Positions 8,047-15,549 of a DNA stretch of 64,000 bases are shown piece after piece. Under the pieces are notes generated by a model, which was not told the origin of the DNA, made no database searches, and was given only the letters and a program-made list of their open reading frames with translations. Made by a program: the position numbers and the translations under genes. The first letter of the stretch is position 1, and the number at the start of each line of letters is the position of its first letter. The DNA is taken from positions 84,000 to 147,999 of the forward strand of contig NZ_PDHM01000018.1 in NCBI RefSeq assembly GCF_002573715.1, read 5' to 3'. The stretch comes from Paenibacillus sp. EZ-K15. GTDB lineage: Bacteria; Bacillota; Bacilli; Paenibacillales; Paenibacillaceae.

Positions 8047-8565
8047 ATGAATTCAACGCAAGAGCATAAACAGCAATCCCCCGCTTCCGTGAACTGTAAG
8101 GTGATTACCGTCTCGGACACGCGGACCAAGGACACGGATAAGAGCGGTAAACTGATGATCGGCTTGCTTGAAGAAGCCGGACATGTCGTTGTATCTTACA
8201 GCATTGTCCAGGACGACTACGAAACGATCCGTGAAACGATCTATTCCGCGGTCAGCAATCCGGAGATTGATGTCGTCCTATTAACCGGCGGAACAGGCAT
8301 ATCGAGCCGGGATACCACCTATGAAGCCGTATCTTCACTGCTTGATAAGGAACTCCCCGGATTCGGCGAGATCTTCCGCTTCCTAAGCTTTACCGAGGAT
8401 ATTGGGTCTGCAGCCATTTTGAGCCGCGCGATCGGCGGCACGTTAAGCCACACGGCCGTCTTCTCGATGCCAGGTTCGACCGGAGCCGTCAAGCTTGCGA
8501 TGAACCGGATTCTGCTGCCTGAGCTGCGGCACATCAAATATGAGCTGGATAAACACAAATCATAA
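8047..8565 (+). CDS. moaB: Molybdenum cofactor biosynthesis protein B (MoaB)
   Basis: A 172-aa single-domain MoaB/Mog-fold protein. It shows the family opening VITVSDTRTKDTDKSG near residue 17 and the molybdopterin-binding LLTGGTGISSRDTT near residue 80, then the AIGGTLSHTAVFSMPGSTGA region. Length matches MoaB (about 170 aa). In molybdenum cofactor synthesis these proteins adenylate molybdopterin. The start at 8047 follows CAGGAG; a longer frame upstream lacks an SD. It is divergent from the COG0523 gene with about 107 bp between them, and no other moa gene adjoins. Confidence 0.9.
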   Translation: MNSTQEHKQQSPASVNCKVITVSDTRTKDTDKSGKLMIGLLEEAGHVVVSYSIVQDDYETIRETIYSAVSNPEIDVVLLTGGTGISSRDTTYEAVSSLLDKELPGFGEIFRFLSFTEDIGSAAILSRAIGGTLSHTAVFSMPGSTGAVKLAMNRILLPELRHIKYELDKHKS

Positions 8566-8589
8566 TAACAGTGAATTTAACATGCTAAA

Positions 8590-8634
8590 GAGGGTGTCCC
8601 AAAAGATCTTAGATCTGGCGGGATGCCCCCTTTT
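8590..8634 (+). terminator. Likely moaB terminator / IS end hairpin
   Basis: AGGGTGTCCC pairs, with G-T wobbles, with GGGATGCCCCCT followed by TTTTTCT, about 25 nt past the moaB stop. Sequence also looks like an IS1182 end, so the terminator may have come with the element. Confidence 0.55.
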
Positions 8635-8797
8635 TCTGTTAGGAGACGCTCCGTGTACGAATCGTTCCTCCCATCGCTGTTGCCCCCAAATTTCTTGGAA
8701 CGGTTCTAAGCAAGGATGAAATTTGGGGACAAAGGCGACCGCTCTCGCTTGTCCGGAATCGTTTCGTCCTCTCCGCTAAGTTGTGCAGATCCCCCAC

Positions 8798-9107
8798 TTC
8801 AATTAGACATACGAAAAGAAACTGGACTTGGAGGACGACATTCCACCTCATCATCTTGTTCGCATCATTCATGAAGCGGTTTACCGCTTTTACGGCCGCC
8901 TATCCCGGTGGCGGACGAGACAGCTACCATCCCAAGATGCTCATCAAAGTCATCATTTACTCCTACACACAGCGAATCTATTTCTCTCGTCAGATCGCCA
9001 AAGCCGTCCATAACAAAGTGACCTAGGTCGGATGGCTTTCGCTTGCCCATAATCTACTCAAGCAAGCGACAAAGACCGAAAAGCAAGAAATGGCGGTGCA
9101 AGGATAA
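8798..9107 (+). pseudogene. IS1182-family transposase relic, internally deleted
   Basis: Three pieces of a transposase can be read. LDLEDDIPPHHLVRIIHEAVYRF in one frame is followed, after a frameshift near 8895, by AAYPGGGRDSYHPKM, then VIIYSYTQRIYFSRQIA, which is the recognisable N-terminal part of IS1182 transposases. An in-frame TAG near 9023 follows, then GWLSLAHNLLKQA, the usual C-terminal end of these proteins. The central catalytic region (roughly 300 codons) is missing, so the copy is dead. Confidence 0.75.
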
Positions 9108-9130
9108 CATCCTGAGCACCGCCATTTCTT
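9085..9130. terminator. Strong hairpin between transposase relic and lipoprotein gene
   Basis: AAGAAATGGCGGTGC and GCACCGCCATTTCTT form a perfect 15-bp stem, with a nested AGGAT-AAC-ATCCT in the loop. It overlaps the end of the transposase relic and lies about 80 bp past the convergent lipoprotein gene, so it may end transcripts from either side. Confidence 0.65.
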
Positions 9131-9207
9131 CATTTGACACATTTTTTATCTGACGAACCGCCAGTAAAGTGAGCAAATCTACTTATGGACAGCTCCTTCT
9201 CTCCATT

Positions 9208-9735
9208 CTAACTGCTGGCGCGTCGTTGATGTTTGGCGAGCAGGGAGGGCGCTATTTTTTTGACCTGGTCATAATAGTTATCCGTTTTGTCGCCCGTCGA
9301 CGTATATACGATGGACGTTTCCTTGTCGCTCATGATCAGGTTATGCCCGCCGGCCGCATTGGCATCCCCTTCTGTAACGCCGTATATCTCCTTGATCCCT
9401 TTTTCCCTGGCCGCTTGATCCTGATAGACATACACGGTAATAAACTGGCTTGCATCATAATTGATCCGGTATTGATACGTGATGTTGCCTACGTTGTCCT
9501 CCGCATAGGTTTCATTGGTCAGCGGCATGCCCACCTGATTGAATGAGGCCTGGAGATCCTCAAGGAATTTTCCATTCATGCCCCGCCCCGATATCCGGGC
9601 CTCCCTGGAACCTTCCTCGTAAGCCCTCATGTTATATAGACGCATCTCGTCCTTGGCCACCTGCCTGGAGCAGCCAACCGATATGGCAAGAATGGAACAA
9701 AGCAATAAAGCGGTAACGATTCTGCGGTAATTCAT
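9208..9735 (-). CDS. Small lipoprotein of unknown function
   Basis: A 175-aa protein with a lipoprotein signal peptide: positively charged start, hydrophobic core LLLCSILAI and lipobox SVGC with Cys near residue 22. The mature part is hydrophilic, with aromatic-rich strands (YQYRINYDASQFITVYVY) and a GDANAAGGHNLI segment; it resembles small DUF lipoproteins of Paenibacillus, but I do not recognise the family. ATG start after AAGGGTGAG; an in-frame GTG two codons earlier is the alternative. It appears monocistronic. Confidence 0.75.
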   Translation of the reverse strand: MNYRRIVTALLLCSILAISVGCSRQVAKDEMRLYNMRAYEEGSREARISGRGMNGKFLEDLQASFNQVGMPLTNETYAEDNVGNITYQYRINYDASQFITVYVYQDQAAREKGIKEIYGVTEGDANAAGGHNLIMSDKETSIVYTSTGDKTDNYYDQVKKIAPSLLAKHQRRASS

Positions 9736-9822
9736 GTTCACTCACCCTTCCTTAGGTGTCAGAGGTTGCCTTCCCTTAGAATGCCTGTGGATGAGGAACA
9801 TTATGCGAAATCAAGCCAATTA

Positions 9823-10821
9823 TTATAGAGCGATGACGCTTCTTCCAACCGCCCCGCCCTGCAGAATGGTGTTCAGCACTTCAGGCAGATCGTGTAGACC
9901 GTATTCTGTAATTCCTTCTTGAAGCACGGATGCCGGCTTCCATTCATCGGCCAGCTTCGACCATACCGATCGGCGGTAGGCCATAGGACAATACACCGAA
10001 TCGATTCCGAGAAGATTGATCCCCCTAAGAATAAACGGAAACACCGTCGAATCAAAAGCACCGCCGCCCGTCATGCCGGAAACGGCGACGCTCCCGCCGT
10101 ATTTCACGCCTTTCAGCAGTGAACCCAATTGGTTTCCACCGACCGGATCTACCACCGCTGCCCATCGCTCGGCAGAGATGGCCCCCTTGGAGGATGCCGC
10201 AGCCTCTTCCCTGGATATCACTTCATGGGCTCCCAGCTTTAAGAGCCAGTCCCTCTGACTTGATTTACCTGTGGATGCTGTTACGCTATAGCCTAATTGA
10301 CTGAGGATGGAGACCGCGAAGCTGCCCACGCCCCCTGTTGCCCCCGTAACTAGAACGGCCCCCTGTTCCTGTCGCAGTCCATTCCGTATCAAGGCCTCTA
10401 TCGATAATGCAGCCGTAAAACCTGCGGTTCCGATAGCCATCGCATCACGCGGGGACAAACCCTGCGGCAACGGGACGAGCCATTCTCCCTTAACCCGTGC
10501 GTACTGGCTGAACCCCCCTTCATGAGATACCCCTAATTCATAACCGGTACAGAGAACGCCATCGCCTTCCTTGTAATCAGCATGAGCGGAATGCACAACC
10601 GTCCCTGCCAGATCAATACCCGGAATGAACGGGTACCGGCGGACAATTTTCCCCTCCGGTATGCTGGCTAGACCGTCTTTATAGTTGACCCCGCTGTATA
10701 ATACCCGCACAATAACGTCACCTTCGGGCAGCTGCTTCAAACTCATGTTCTCCACACTGCCGCGAACCCCTTGCTCATCTTGACGCAGCACGTAGGCCTG
10801 AAATTCGGTTTCGTTGTCCAC
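9823..10821 (-). CDS. AcuI/YhdH-type NADPH quinone oxidoreductase (acrylyl-CoA reductase family)
   Basis: A 332-aa zinc-independent medium-chain dehydrogenase/reductase. The N-terminal GroES-like domain has SGVNYKDGLA and FIPGIDLAGTV; the Rossmann site is GATGGVGSFAVSIL near residue 150; a family-typical SVAVSGMTGG follows near 245. These enzymes reduce acrylyl-CoA or quinone-like compounds with NADPH. The start is a GTG eight bases after AAGGAG; an in-frame GTG three codons earlier lies inside that SD. Stands alone; neighbours give no pathway hint. Confidence 0.88.
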   Translation of the reverse strand: MDNETEFQAYVLRQDEQGVRGSVENMSLKQLPEGDVIVRVLYSGVNYKDGLASIPEGKIVRRYPFIPGIDLAGTVVHSAHADYKEGDGVLCTGYELGVSHEGGFSQYARVKGEWLVPLPQGLSPRDAMAIGTAGFTAALSIEALIRNGLRQEQGAVLVTGATGGVGSFAVSILSQLGYSVTASTGKSSQRDWLLKLGAHEVISREEAAASSKGAISAERWAAVVDPVGGNQLGSLLKGVKYGGSVAVSGMTGGGAFDSTVFPFILRGINLLGIDSVYCPMAYRRSVWSKLADEWKPASVLQEGITEYGLHDLPEVLNTILQGGAVGRSVIAL

Positions 10822-11033
10822 ATATATCACTCCTTGGGTTAGTTTAGGTGCTGTAAAGCAATCTGGATCTGCACTATGAATATGTCGAAGCTTTATACAT
10901 GCTCTCGGAATATGGCGACTTATGCGCTTTCCCGAGAAATGATCCAGTATCGTCCTTTATAATCAGAATTATGTTATTATGGAAAAAGAATACTTTCATA
11001 AAAAAATTATCAGCAGGAGTTGAAATCCACGTT

Positions 11034-11834
11034 ATGACTCATTTTGATCATGGATCTAAACGTAGATCCTACCGCTTCTCGTTCTTGCTCACTCTGGTGA
11101 CGCTACTTCTGTTACCGGTCATCTATAAACCGATCAGCCAGGTTTTTGGATTCCTTGGGATACACACACAATCAGGGGGCATTGCCGGCTCGTTTCTCGT
11201 TTTCTTTCTAAGCTTGGGTCTCGTTCTAACGCTGTTTAGACTAGTCTTCTGGGTTTTCCCTTTAATTACCCGGCCTGGTCTCAAAGTGTACGTACTAATC
11301 GGCCTCCTCTTCATTTTGATAACAGGGATCTACGAATACACAAGCACACACCGCTCGATCGAAGCGGCGGTATTCAACGAGAAACATGCTTTTATTGAAG
11401 CACCTTTCAGCATTGATCATGCTGAAATCATACAATCCGAATTAACCTCTGAGAAGGCTTATTCTTTCGTGGTGACATCTAGACTGGGACTACAATTATC
11501 CACCTATACCAAAGGATGGTTCGGATGGAATATGTCCGCCGTATCTACATTATACCCTTCTGCCGAGAATCCCTCTTCTCCGTCCGTATTCTCGGAGACA
11601 AGCATGGATTCATCACTCGTATTTGGCCTGTATAGAAGCACAGAACCCATTCAGATTCATGTAAATGGTCAGCCGGCACATACCATACCCTACCAACAAC
11701 TGAGGCCAGATGTCAGTGAAGATTTGTACATGTGGTATTACGAACGCCAGCCCGACATGCTAGAGAACAAGGACAAGGTTCATCTCACCGCGCGTGACGT
11801 CAACGGAAGTATAGTGGATCGACTTGAACTGTAG
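11034..11834 (+). CDS. Hypothetical membrane protein
   Basis: About 266 aa. Three hydrophobic helices fill the first 110 residues (FSFLLTLVTLLLLPVIY, GGIAGSFLVFFLSLGLVL and VYVLIGLLFILITGIYEY), followed by a long, probably extracytoplasmic C-terminal domain rich in Ser, Thr and Tyr. Start set at ATG 11034; AGGAG lies 14 bases upstream, which is rather far. An in-frame ATG at about 10971 (MLLWKKN) has no SD. Family not recognised. It points away from the reductase gene and ends at a terminator shared with pncB. Confidence 0.65.
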   Translation: MTHFDHGSKRRSYRFSFLLTLVTLLLLPVIYKPISQVFGFLGIHTQSGGIAGSFLVFFLSLGLVLTLFRLVFWVFPLITRPGLKVYVLIGLLFILITGIYEYTSTHRSIEAAVFNEKHAFIEAPFSIDHAEIIQSELTSEKAYSFVVTSRLGLQLSTYTKGWFGWNMSAVSTLYPSAENPSSPSVFSETSMDSSLVFGLYRSTEPIQIHVNGQPAHTIPYQQLRPDVSEDLYMWYYERQPDMLENKDKVHLTARDVNGSIVDRLEL

Positions 11835-11842
11835 CCGAGTAC

Positions 11843-11894
11843 AAAAAGACGCCCCTTCTCCTGCCAAGCGGCAAGATTGGGAAAGCGTCTTTTT
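11843..11894. terminator. Bidirectional terminator
   Basis: AAAAAGACGC and GCGTCTTTTT flank a loop containing a second small hairpin (TGCC-AAGC-GGCA). It lies between the converging membrane-protein gene and pncB and has A- and T-runs suited to both directions. Confidence 0.8.
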
Positions 11895-11913
11895 CATTGC
11901 TGTATTTTATAAC

Positions 11914-13368
11914 CTACTCTTCATGCTGTTCCATGAACTCGGCCATCATCCGCTGTTTCACTTCCCAGACCTCTTCACTCAGATTAACGCGGTATATTTC
12001 CGGATTCAGCTTCCGCAGATACTCCGGCCAGAACTGATCCAGCTGAGCATCATGATAGCTGCGAATTTCTTCAAGCTTCGGTAGCTCATACACCAGTTCG
12101 CCATTCATGAACACCGGTTCAAGCATGGACACCGCTTCAAAGTTCTTCACGTTTTTGCGCATATAAGGATGCAGCGGATTAAACAGCTTCAGCTTGCCGT
12201 TTTCCGGCGGCATCTCTTCTTCCGGGAAGCAGATGTAATCGGCTATCGCTTTGCCACTTCCCTTGGATATGATGCGGTATACTTCTTTTTTGCCTGGTGT
12301 GGATACTTTTTCGGGGTTGCCCGAGATTTTGAGAGTCGGCACCATCTTGCCGTCAACTTCCCGCTCCACGAGCTTATAGACGCCTCCAAGCGCAGGCTGG
12401 TCGGCTGCCGTGATCAATTGGGTACCAACTCCCCAAGTATCCACTTTAGCCCCCTGTGCCTTGAGATCCAGAATCGTTCCTTCATCCAGATCATTGGATG
12501 CCACGATGCCGACGTAATGAAGACCAGCCTCATCCAGCATCTTCCGTGCCTGAATCGACAGATAGGCCAAATCCCCGCTGTCCAGACGAATAGCATTCAT
12601 CCGCTTCCCTTGAGCCTCCAGCTTCTTCGCTGTTACAATGGCATGGGGAATCCCGCTCTTTAACGTATCAAAGGTATCCACCAGCAGCGTCACTTGATCC
12701 GGCATCACCTCGGCAAAAATATCAAAGGCCTCCTGCTCACTCCGGAAGGTCTGCACCCAGGAATGCGCGTGCGTACCTTTCGTCGGGATTCCGAACTTCT
12801 CGCCAGCCAGCATATTCGATGTGGCATGGAAACCGGCCAGATACGCAGCACGCGCGCCCCAAACCGCCGCATCCGCTTCCTGTGCACGTCTTGTGCCAAA
12901 CTCCAGCAAGGTATCGCCGCTGGCAACCTGACGGATACGGGACGCTTTGGTGGCGATCAAGGTTTGAAAGTTCATGAAGTTCAAGAGTGCCGTTTCAACC
13001 AGCTGTGTTTCAAAAATGGTGCCTTCAACTCGAATGAGCGGTTCATTCGGGAATACCAGCGCCCCCTCTTTCATGGAATGAATATTCCCTTGAAAACGGA
13101 ACCGGCGAAGCTCCTCCAGAAATTCAGGTTTATACTTCTCTTCCTGTTTTGCCAAATATGCGATATCATCCTCCGTGAAACGCAAGGATTCAATATAATG
13201 TATAATCCGTTCAAGACCGGCAAAAACCGCGTATCCGTTACCGAATGGCAGCTTGCGGAAATACGCCTCAAACACCGCACGCGTACGATGAGAGCCATTA
13301 ATCCAGTGAGCGTACATCATGTTGATCTGGTATTTGTCCGTATGTAGTGCTAATCCTGCTGTCAGCAT
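11914..13368 (-). CDS. pncB: Nicotinate phosphoribosyltransferase
   Basis: A 484-aa enzyme of the NAPRTase family, making nicotinate mononucleotide from nicotinate and PRPP in the Preiss-Handler route to NAD. It starts with the family motif LHTDKYQINMMYAHW; later come EFGTRRAQEADAAVWGARAAY, the PRPP-site region RLDSGDLAYLS and GVGTQLITAADQPALGGVYK. The likely start is the ATG nine bases after GGAGG (13368); an ATG three codons earlier abuts the SD. It lies 58 bp after pncA and closes the Nudix-pncA-pncB operon, ending at the bidirectional hairpin. Confidence 0.95.
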   Translation of the reverse strand: MLTAGLALHTDKYQINMMYAHWINGSHRTRAVFEAYFRKLPFGNGYAVFAGLERIIHYIESLRFTEDDIAYLAKQEEKYKPEFLEELRRFRFQGNIHSMKEGALVFPNEPLIRVEGTIFETQLVETALLNFMNFQTLIATKASRIRQVASGDTLLEFGTRRAQEADAAVWGARAAYLAGFHATSNMLAGEKFGIPTKGTHAHSWVQTFRSEQEAFDIFAEVMPDQVTLLVDTFDTLKSGIPHAIVTAKKLEAQGKRMNAIRLDSGDLAYLSIQARKMLDEAGLHYVGIVASNDLDEGTILDLKAQGAKVDTWGVGTQLITAADQPALGGVYKLVEREVDGKMVPTLKISGNPEKVSTPGKKEVYRIISKGSGKAIADYICFPEEEMPPENGKLKLFNPLHPYMRKNVKNFEAVSMLEPVFMNGELVYELPKLEEIRSYHDAQLDQFWPEYLRKLNPEIYRVNLSEEVWEVKQRMMAEFMEQHEE

Positions 13369-13425
13369 CACGATCATCCTCCACTGTTACCCGGTTCATC
13401 TAGGCTTCCGGGTGGTTCAAGCTGT

Positions 13426-13983
13426 CTATTGATTAAGAAGTTCCTTGCTTCGCACGACCGATGCCCCGAGACTACCTTGAAAGTGACTTAAAGCCCACTT
13501 GTGTCCCTCCGGATTAAAGCTCGCGACGGCATCTTCATAAACCGTAATCCGGTATCCGTAATTATAAGCATCCACTGCAGTATGCAGCACGCAGATGTCG
13601 GTGCACACTCCGACGAGATCGACTTCGGTAATCCCGCGTTCCCGCAGCTTCTGGTTCAGATCCGTACCGCAAAATGCGCTGTACCTCGTTTTGTCCATCC
13701 AATAAATAGCGTCCTTGCGTTCCTCATATACCTGCTGAAGTTCACCGTATAATTCCCGCCCCCGGGTTCCCCGAATGTTATGGGGAGGAAACAGCTTGGT
13801 TTCGGGATGATAAGCATCATTGTGCTCATGCAGGTCCACGGCCATTACAACAAAATCACCACGATCGCTGTATGACTTGGTTAGCTCCGCGATTGTGTTC
13901 TGAATGTCGATGGCGGGTTCGCCTACGGGCAGATTACCATCCACGAAATCATTCGTGAAATCTATCACGATCAAGGCTTTCAT
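13426..13983 (-). CDS. pncA: Nicotinamidase
   Basis: A 185-aa isochorismatase-fold hydrolase that deamidates nicotinamide to nicotinate. The catalytic triad can be placed: Asp in IVIDFTNDFVDG (about residue 7), Lys in WMDKTRYSAFCGT (near 98) and Cys in LVGVCTDICVLHTA (near 132). Metal-site residues are supplied by DLHEHNDAYH near residue 50. ATG start after GAGGAG. It feeds nicotinate to pncB directly downstream, and the Nudix-HTH regulator gene lies 68 bp upstream on the same strand. Confidence 0.94.
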   Translation of the reverse strand: MKALIVIDFTNDFVDGNLPVGEPAIDIQNTIAELTKSYSDRGDFVVMAVDLHEHNDAYHPETKLFPPHNIRGTRGRELYGELQQVYEERKDAIYWMDKTRYSAFCGTDLNQKLRERGITEVDLVGVCTDICVLHTAVDAYNYGYRITVYEDAVASFNPEGHKWALSHFQGSLGASVVRSKELLNQ

Positions 13984-14051
13984 CTGACACACTCCTCTTC
14001 AACATGATTAATGTGATCGATAAAATAACAGCGGGTGAATCCATTCCATTC

Positions 14052-14825
14052 CTACGTATAAATCGATAGCAGTGGTGCATGATCCGTAAAACGATACAAT
14101 TGGGCCGGCCGTTGGGAATATTGATTGGAATTTAGCGGCTTGCCGTTCTCATCCCGGGCTTCTTCCAGTATCCCCTGCCTGCTGCGGGTCGATGTGATTT
14201 TGCGGATAAAATTGGGCTCGTTGAACTCGGGCACGACGGTCTGAATGACCTGATACAACTCACTCAGTGTAAAATGCTCCGGTAAAAACTGCCGCGCAAT
14301 CGTCGTTTGCAGCATTTGCTGCTGAATCTTGCGGTACGCATCCATAATGATATCCCTGTGGTCAAAAGCAAGCTCCAGCTCCTCCAGAGCTTCCGCTACA
14401 GTAAACAGACCCACCTCTTCCGCATCATCGGCAGCCTGGCGGTGCTCCAGCATCCATTCTTCTACCAGCGCATAGAATGCATGGCTGATGATCCAACCCC
14501 TTGGATCCCGTCCCGGTGCGCTGTACACGCCCAAGTACTCCAAGTGACCGCCGTCCACCCCGGTCTCTTCTTTCAGTTCCCGTTTGGCGGCATCGTAAAT
14601 AGACTCACTCTCACGGCAAAATCCGCCGGGGAGTGCCCACATCCCCGCACATGGCCATGATCTACGCCTGATCAGCATCACCTTAAGCTCACGTATGGGC
14701 AATGTCTTGGTGAAGGTTTTCCGTTCCCGCTTCGTCAAGGTAAACATCACGATATCGGCGGGTACACCATCCGGTGTTCTGTATTTCTTGGCACTGCTCT
14801 CTGGCGCCTGTTCGCGATCCGTCAT
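14052..14825 (-). CDS. NrtR-like Nudix/winged-helix regulator
   Basis: About 257 aa: an N-terminal Nudix domain and a C-terminal winged helix (FTLSELYQVIQTVVPEF near residue 185, then NFIRKI and TSTRSRQG). This is the architecture of NrtR, the ADP-ribose-responsive repressor of NAD genes. The Nudix box is complete (G-x5-E-x7-REL-x-EE-x-GV, around residues 85-107), so hydrolase activity may be kept. It is first in an operon with pncA and pncB, which fits control of NAD salvage. I take ATG 14825, which has GGTG six bases ahead; ATG 14837 without SD is the alternative. Confidence 0.85.
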   Translation of the reverse strand: MTDREQAPESSAKKYRTPDGVPADIVMFTLTKRERKTFTKTLPIRELKVMLIRRRSWPCAGMWALPGGFCRESESIYDAAKRELKEETGVDGGHLEYLGVYSAPGRDPRGWIISHAFYALVEEWMLEHRQAADDAEEVGLFTVAEALEELELAFDHRDIIMDAYRKIQQQMLQTTIARQFLPEHFTLSELYQVIQTVVPEFNEPNFIRKITSTRSRQGILEEARDENGKPLNSNQYSQRPAQLYRFTDHAPLLSIYT

Positions 14826-14850
14826 TTCCATCACCATAACTATTATTTTG

Positions 14851-14886
14851 ATAATTTCATTATGACATATTTAAAGATGATGTCAA
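14851..14886 (-). promoter_or_regulatory. Promoter and palindromic operator of the NAD-salvage operon
   Basis: On the minus strand TTGACA (14886-14881), a 16-bp spacer and CATAAT (14864-14859) form a good sigma-A promoter. A palindrome ATAAT-TTC-ATTAT at 14851-14863 covers the -10 and the start region, where a repressor would block it. Autoregulation by the Nudix-HTH protein is an inference. Confidence 0.7.
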
Positions 14887-14968
14887 GGATTTCCTGACCT
14901 CATCCTCTTTATAAGTGTACTATGCCCTATTCATTCTCATTCTGTGCATAGTGTAACAAGAATAGAAA

Positions 14969-14991
14969 AGGTGCGGAACCATTCCGCACCT
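14969..14991 (-). terminator. Terminator after the ymcA-like gene
   Basis: AGGTGCGGAA/TTCCGCACCT, a perfect 10-bp stem with a three-base loop, nine bases past the stop on the minus strand and followed by TTTTCTATT. Confidence 0.8.
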
Positions 14992-14999
14992 CGTTTCAT

Positions 15000-15449
15000 C
15001 TATCCGCAGCTGCTTGGCGGCGTATCTTTTCCTGTTTCCACATTCACTTTTTCCGAAACGGTATCATGAATCACGGATACGACCAGCTGAAGAAGATAAT
15101 TAATATCGCTTTGACTTTGCTGGAATTCCATCACGAGCGGAATACCGTCAATCTCCTCTTGCAGTTCCTCGATCTCCCGTTCGATTTTGGCAACCATATC
15201 CTTGTTCTGGAACGTTTCAAAGGCTACGATTTCTTTTTGCTTTTTCTTAATGGTTTTGATCAGGTTTTGAACCCGTTCGTGGTTCTGGATCTTCTCTTCG
15301 GCCTGCTTAAACATCTGAACTTCTTCACTGGTGGATATTAATTCAGCCAGCTCGCCCGCTTTTGCTAAAATATCGTCACGTATAATCAATTCACGAGTGT
15401 TGTAAGTTGACATACCGTATGTGTTCGTACGAACATGATCATGTGCCAA
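15000..15449 (-). CDS. ymcA: YlbF/YmcA-family regulator (RicA-like)
   Basis: A 149-aa helical, coiled-coil protein of the YlbF/YmcA family with the AGELAELISTSEEVQ start and the ENHERVQNLIK-like core. It lies directly downstream of miaB, as ymcA does in B. subtilis, where YmcA (RicA) with YlbF (RicF) and YaaT (RicT) forms a complex that controls biofilm, competence, sporulation and RNase Y-dependent mRNA processing. A C-terminal Cys (PSSCG) is suited to the Fe-S cluster described for that complex. TTG start nine bases after GGAG. RNase Y is encoded 5 kb away in the same block. Confidence 0.8.
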   Translation of the reverse strand: MAHDHVRTNTYGMSTYNTRELIIRDDILAKAGELAELISTSEEVQMFKQAEEKIQNHERVQNLIKTIKKKQKEIVAFETFQNKDMVAKIEREIEELQEEIDGIPLVMEFQQSQSDINYLLQLVVSVIHDTVSEKVNVETGKDTPPSSCG

Positions 15450-15549
15450 GGTTCATCGCTCCAATTCTTCATCATCTATATGGGAATATGCAGCACCAGC
15501 CGGATTCTGCTCGCGGCCCAATGCTGCATTTGAATGCTGTGCTTCTCTA

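Larger units (their letters stand above)
8566..9207. mobile_element. Region of a decayed IS1182-family element
   Basis: At 8589 the sequence AGAGGGTGTCCCAAAAG resembles an IS1182-family terminal inverted repeat; the same bases form the 5' arm of a hairpin that could terminate moaB. A transposase relic on the plus strand occupies 8798-9107. I see no matching right terminal repeat (ACTTTTGGGACACCC) before 9208, so the right end is lost or diverged. An 11-bp inverted repeat CCCCAAATTTC/GAAATTTGGGG lies at 8684-8728 in the former 5' region. Confidence 0.65.

Noticed and set aside
9823-10821. Zinc alcohol dehydrogenase
   Set aside because: The N-terminal domain lacks the catalytic zinc Cys/His set and matches the zinc-independent AcuI/YhdH group instead.
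12169-13347. Long plus-strand frames across pncB (12169-12663 and 12694-13347)
   Set aside because: Antisense to the well-supported pncB; no SD or motifs.
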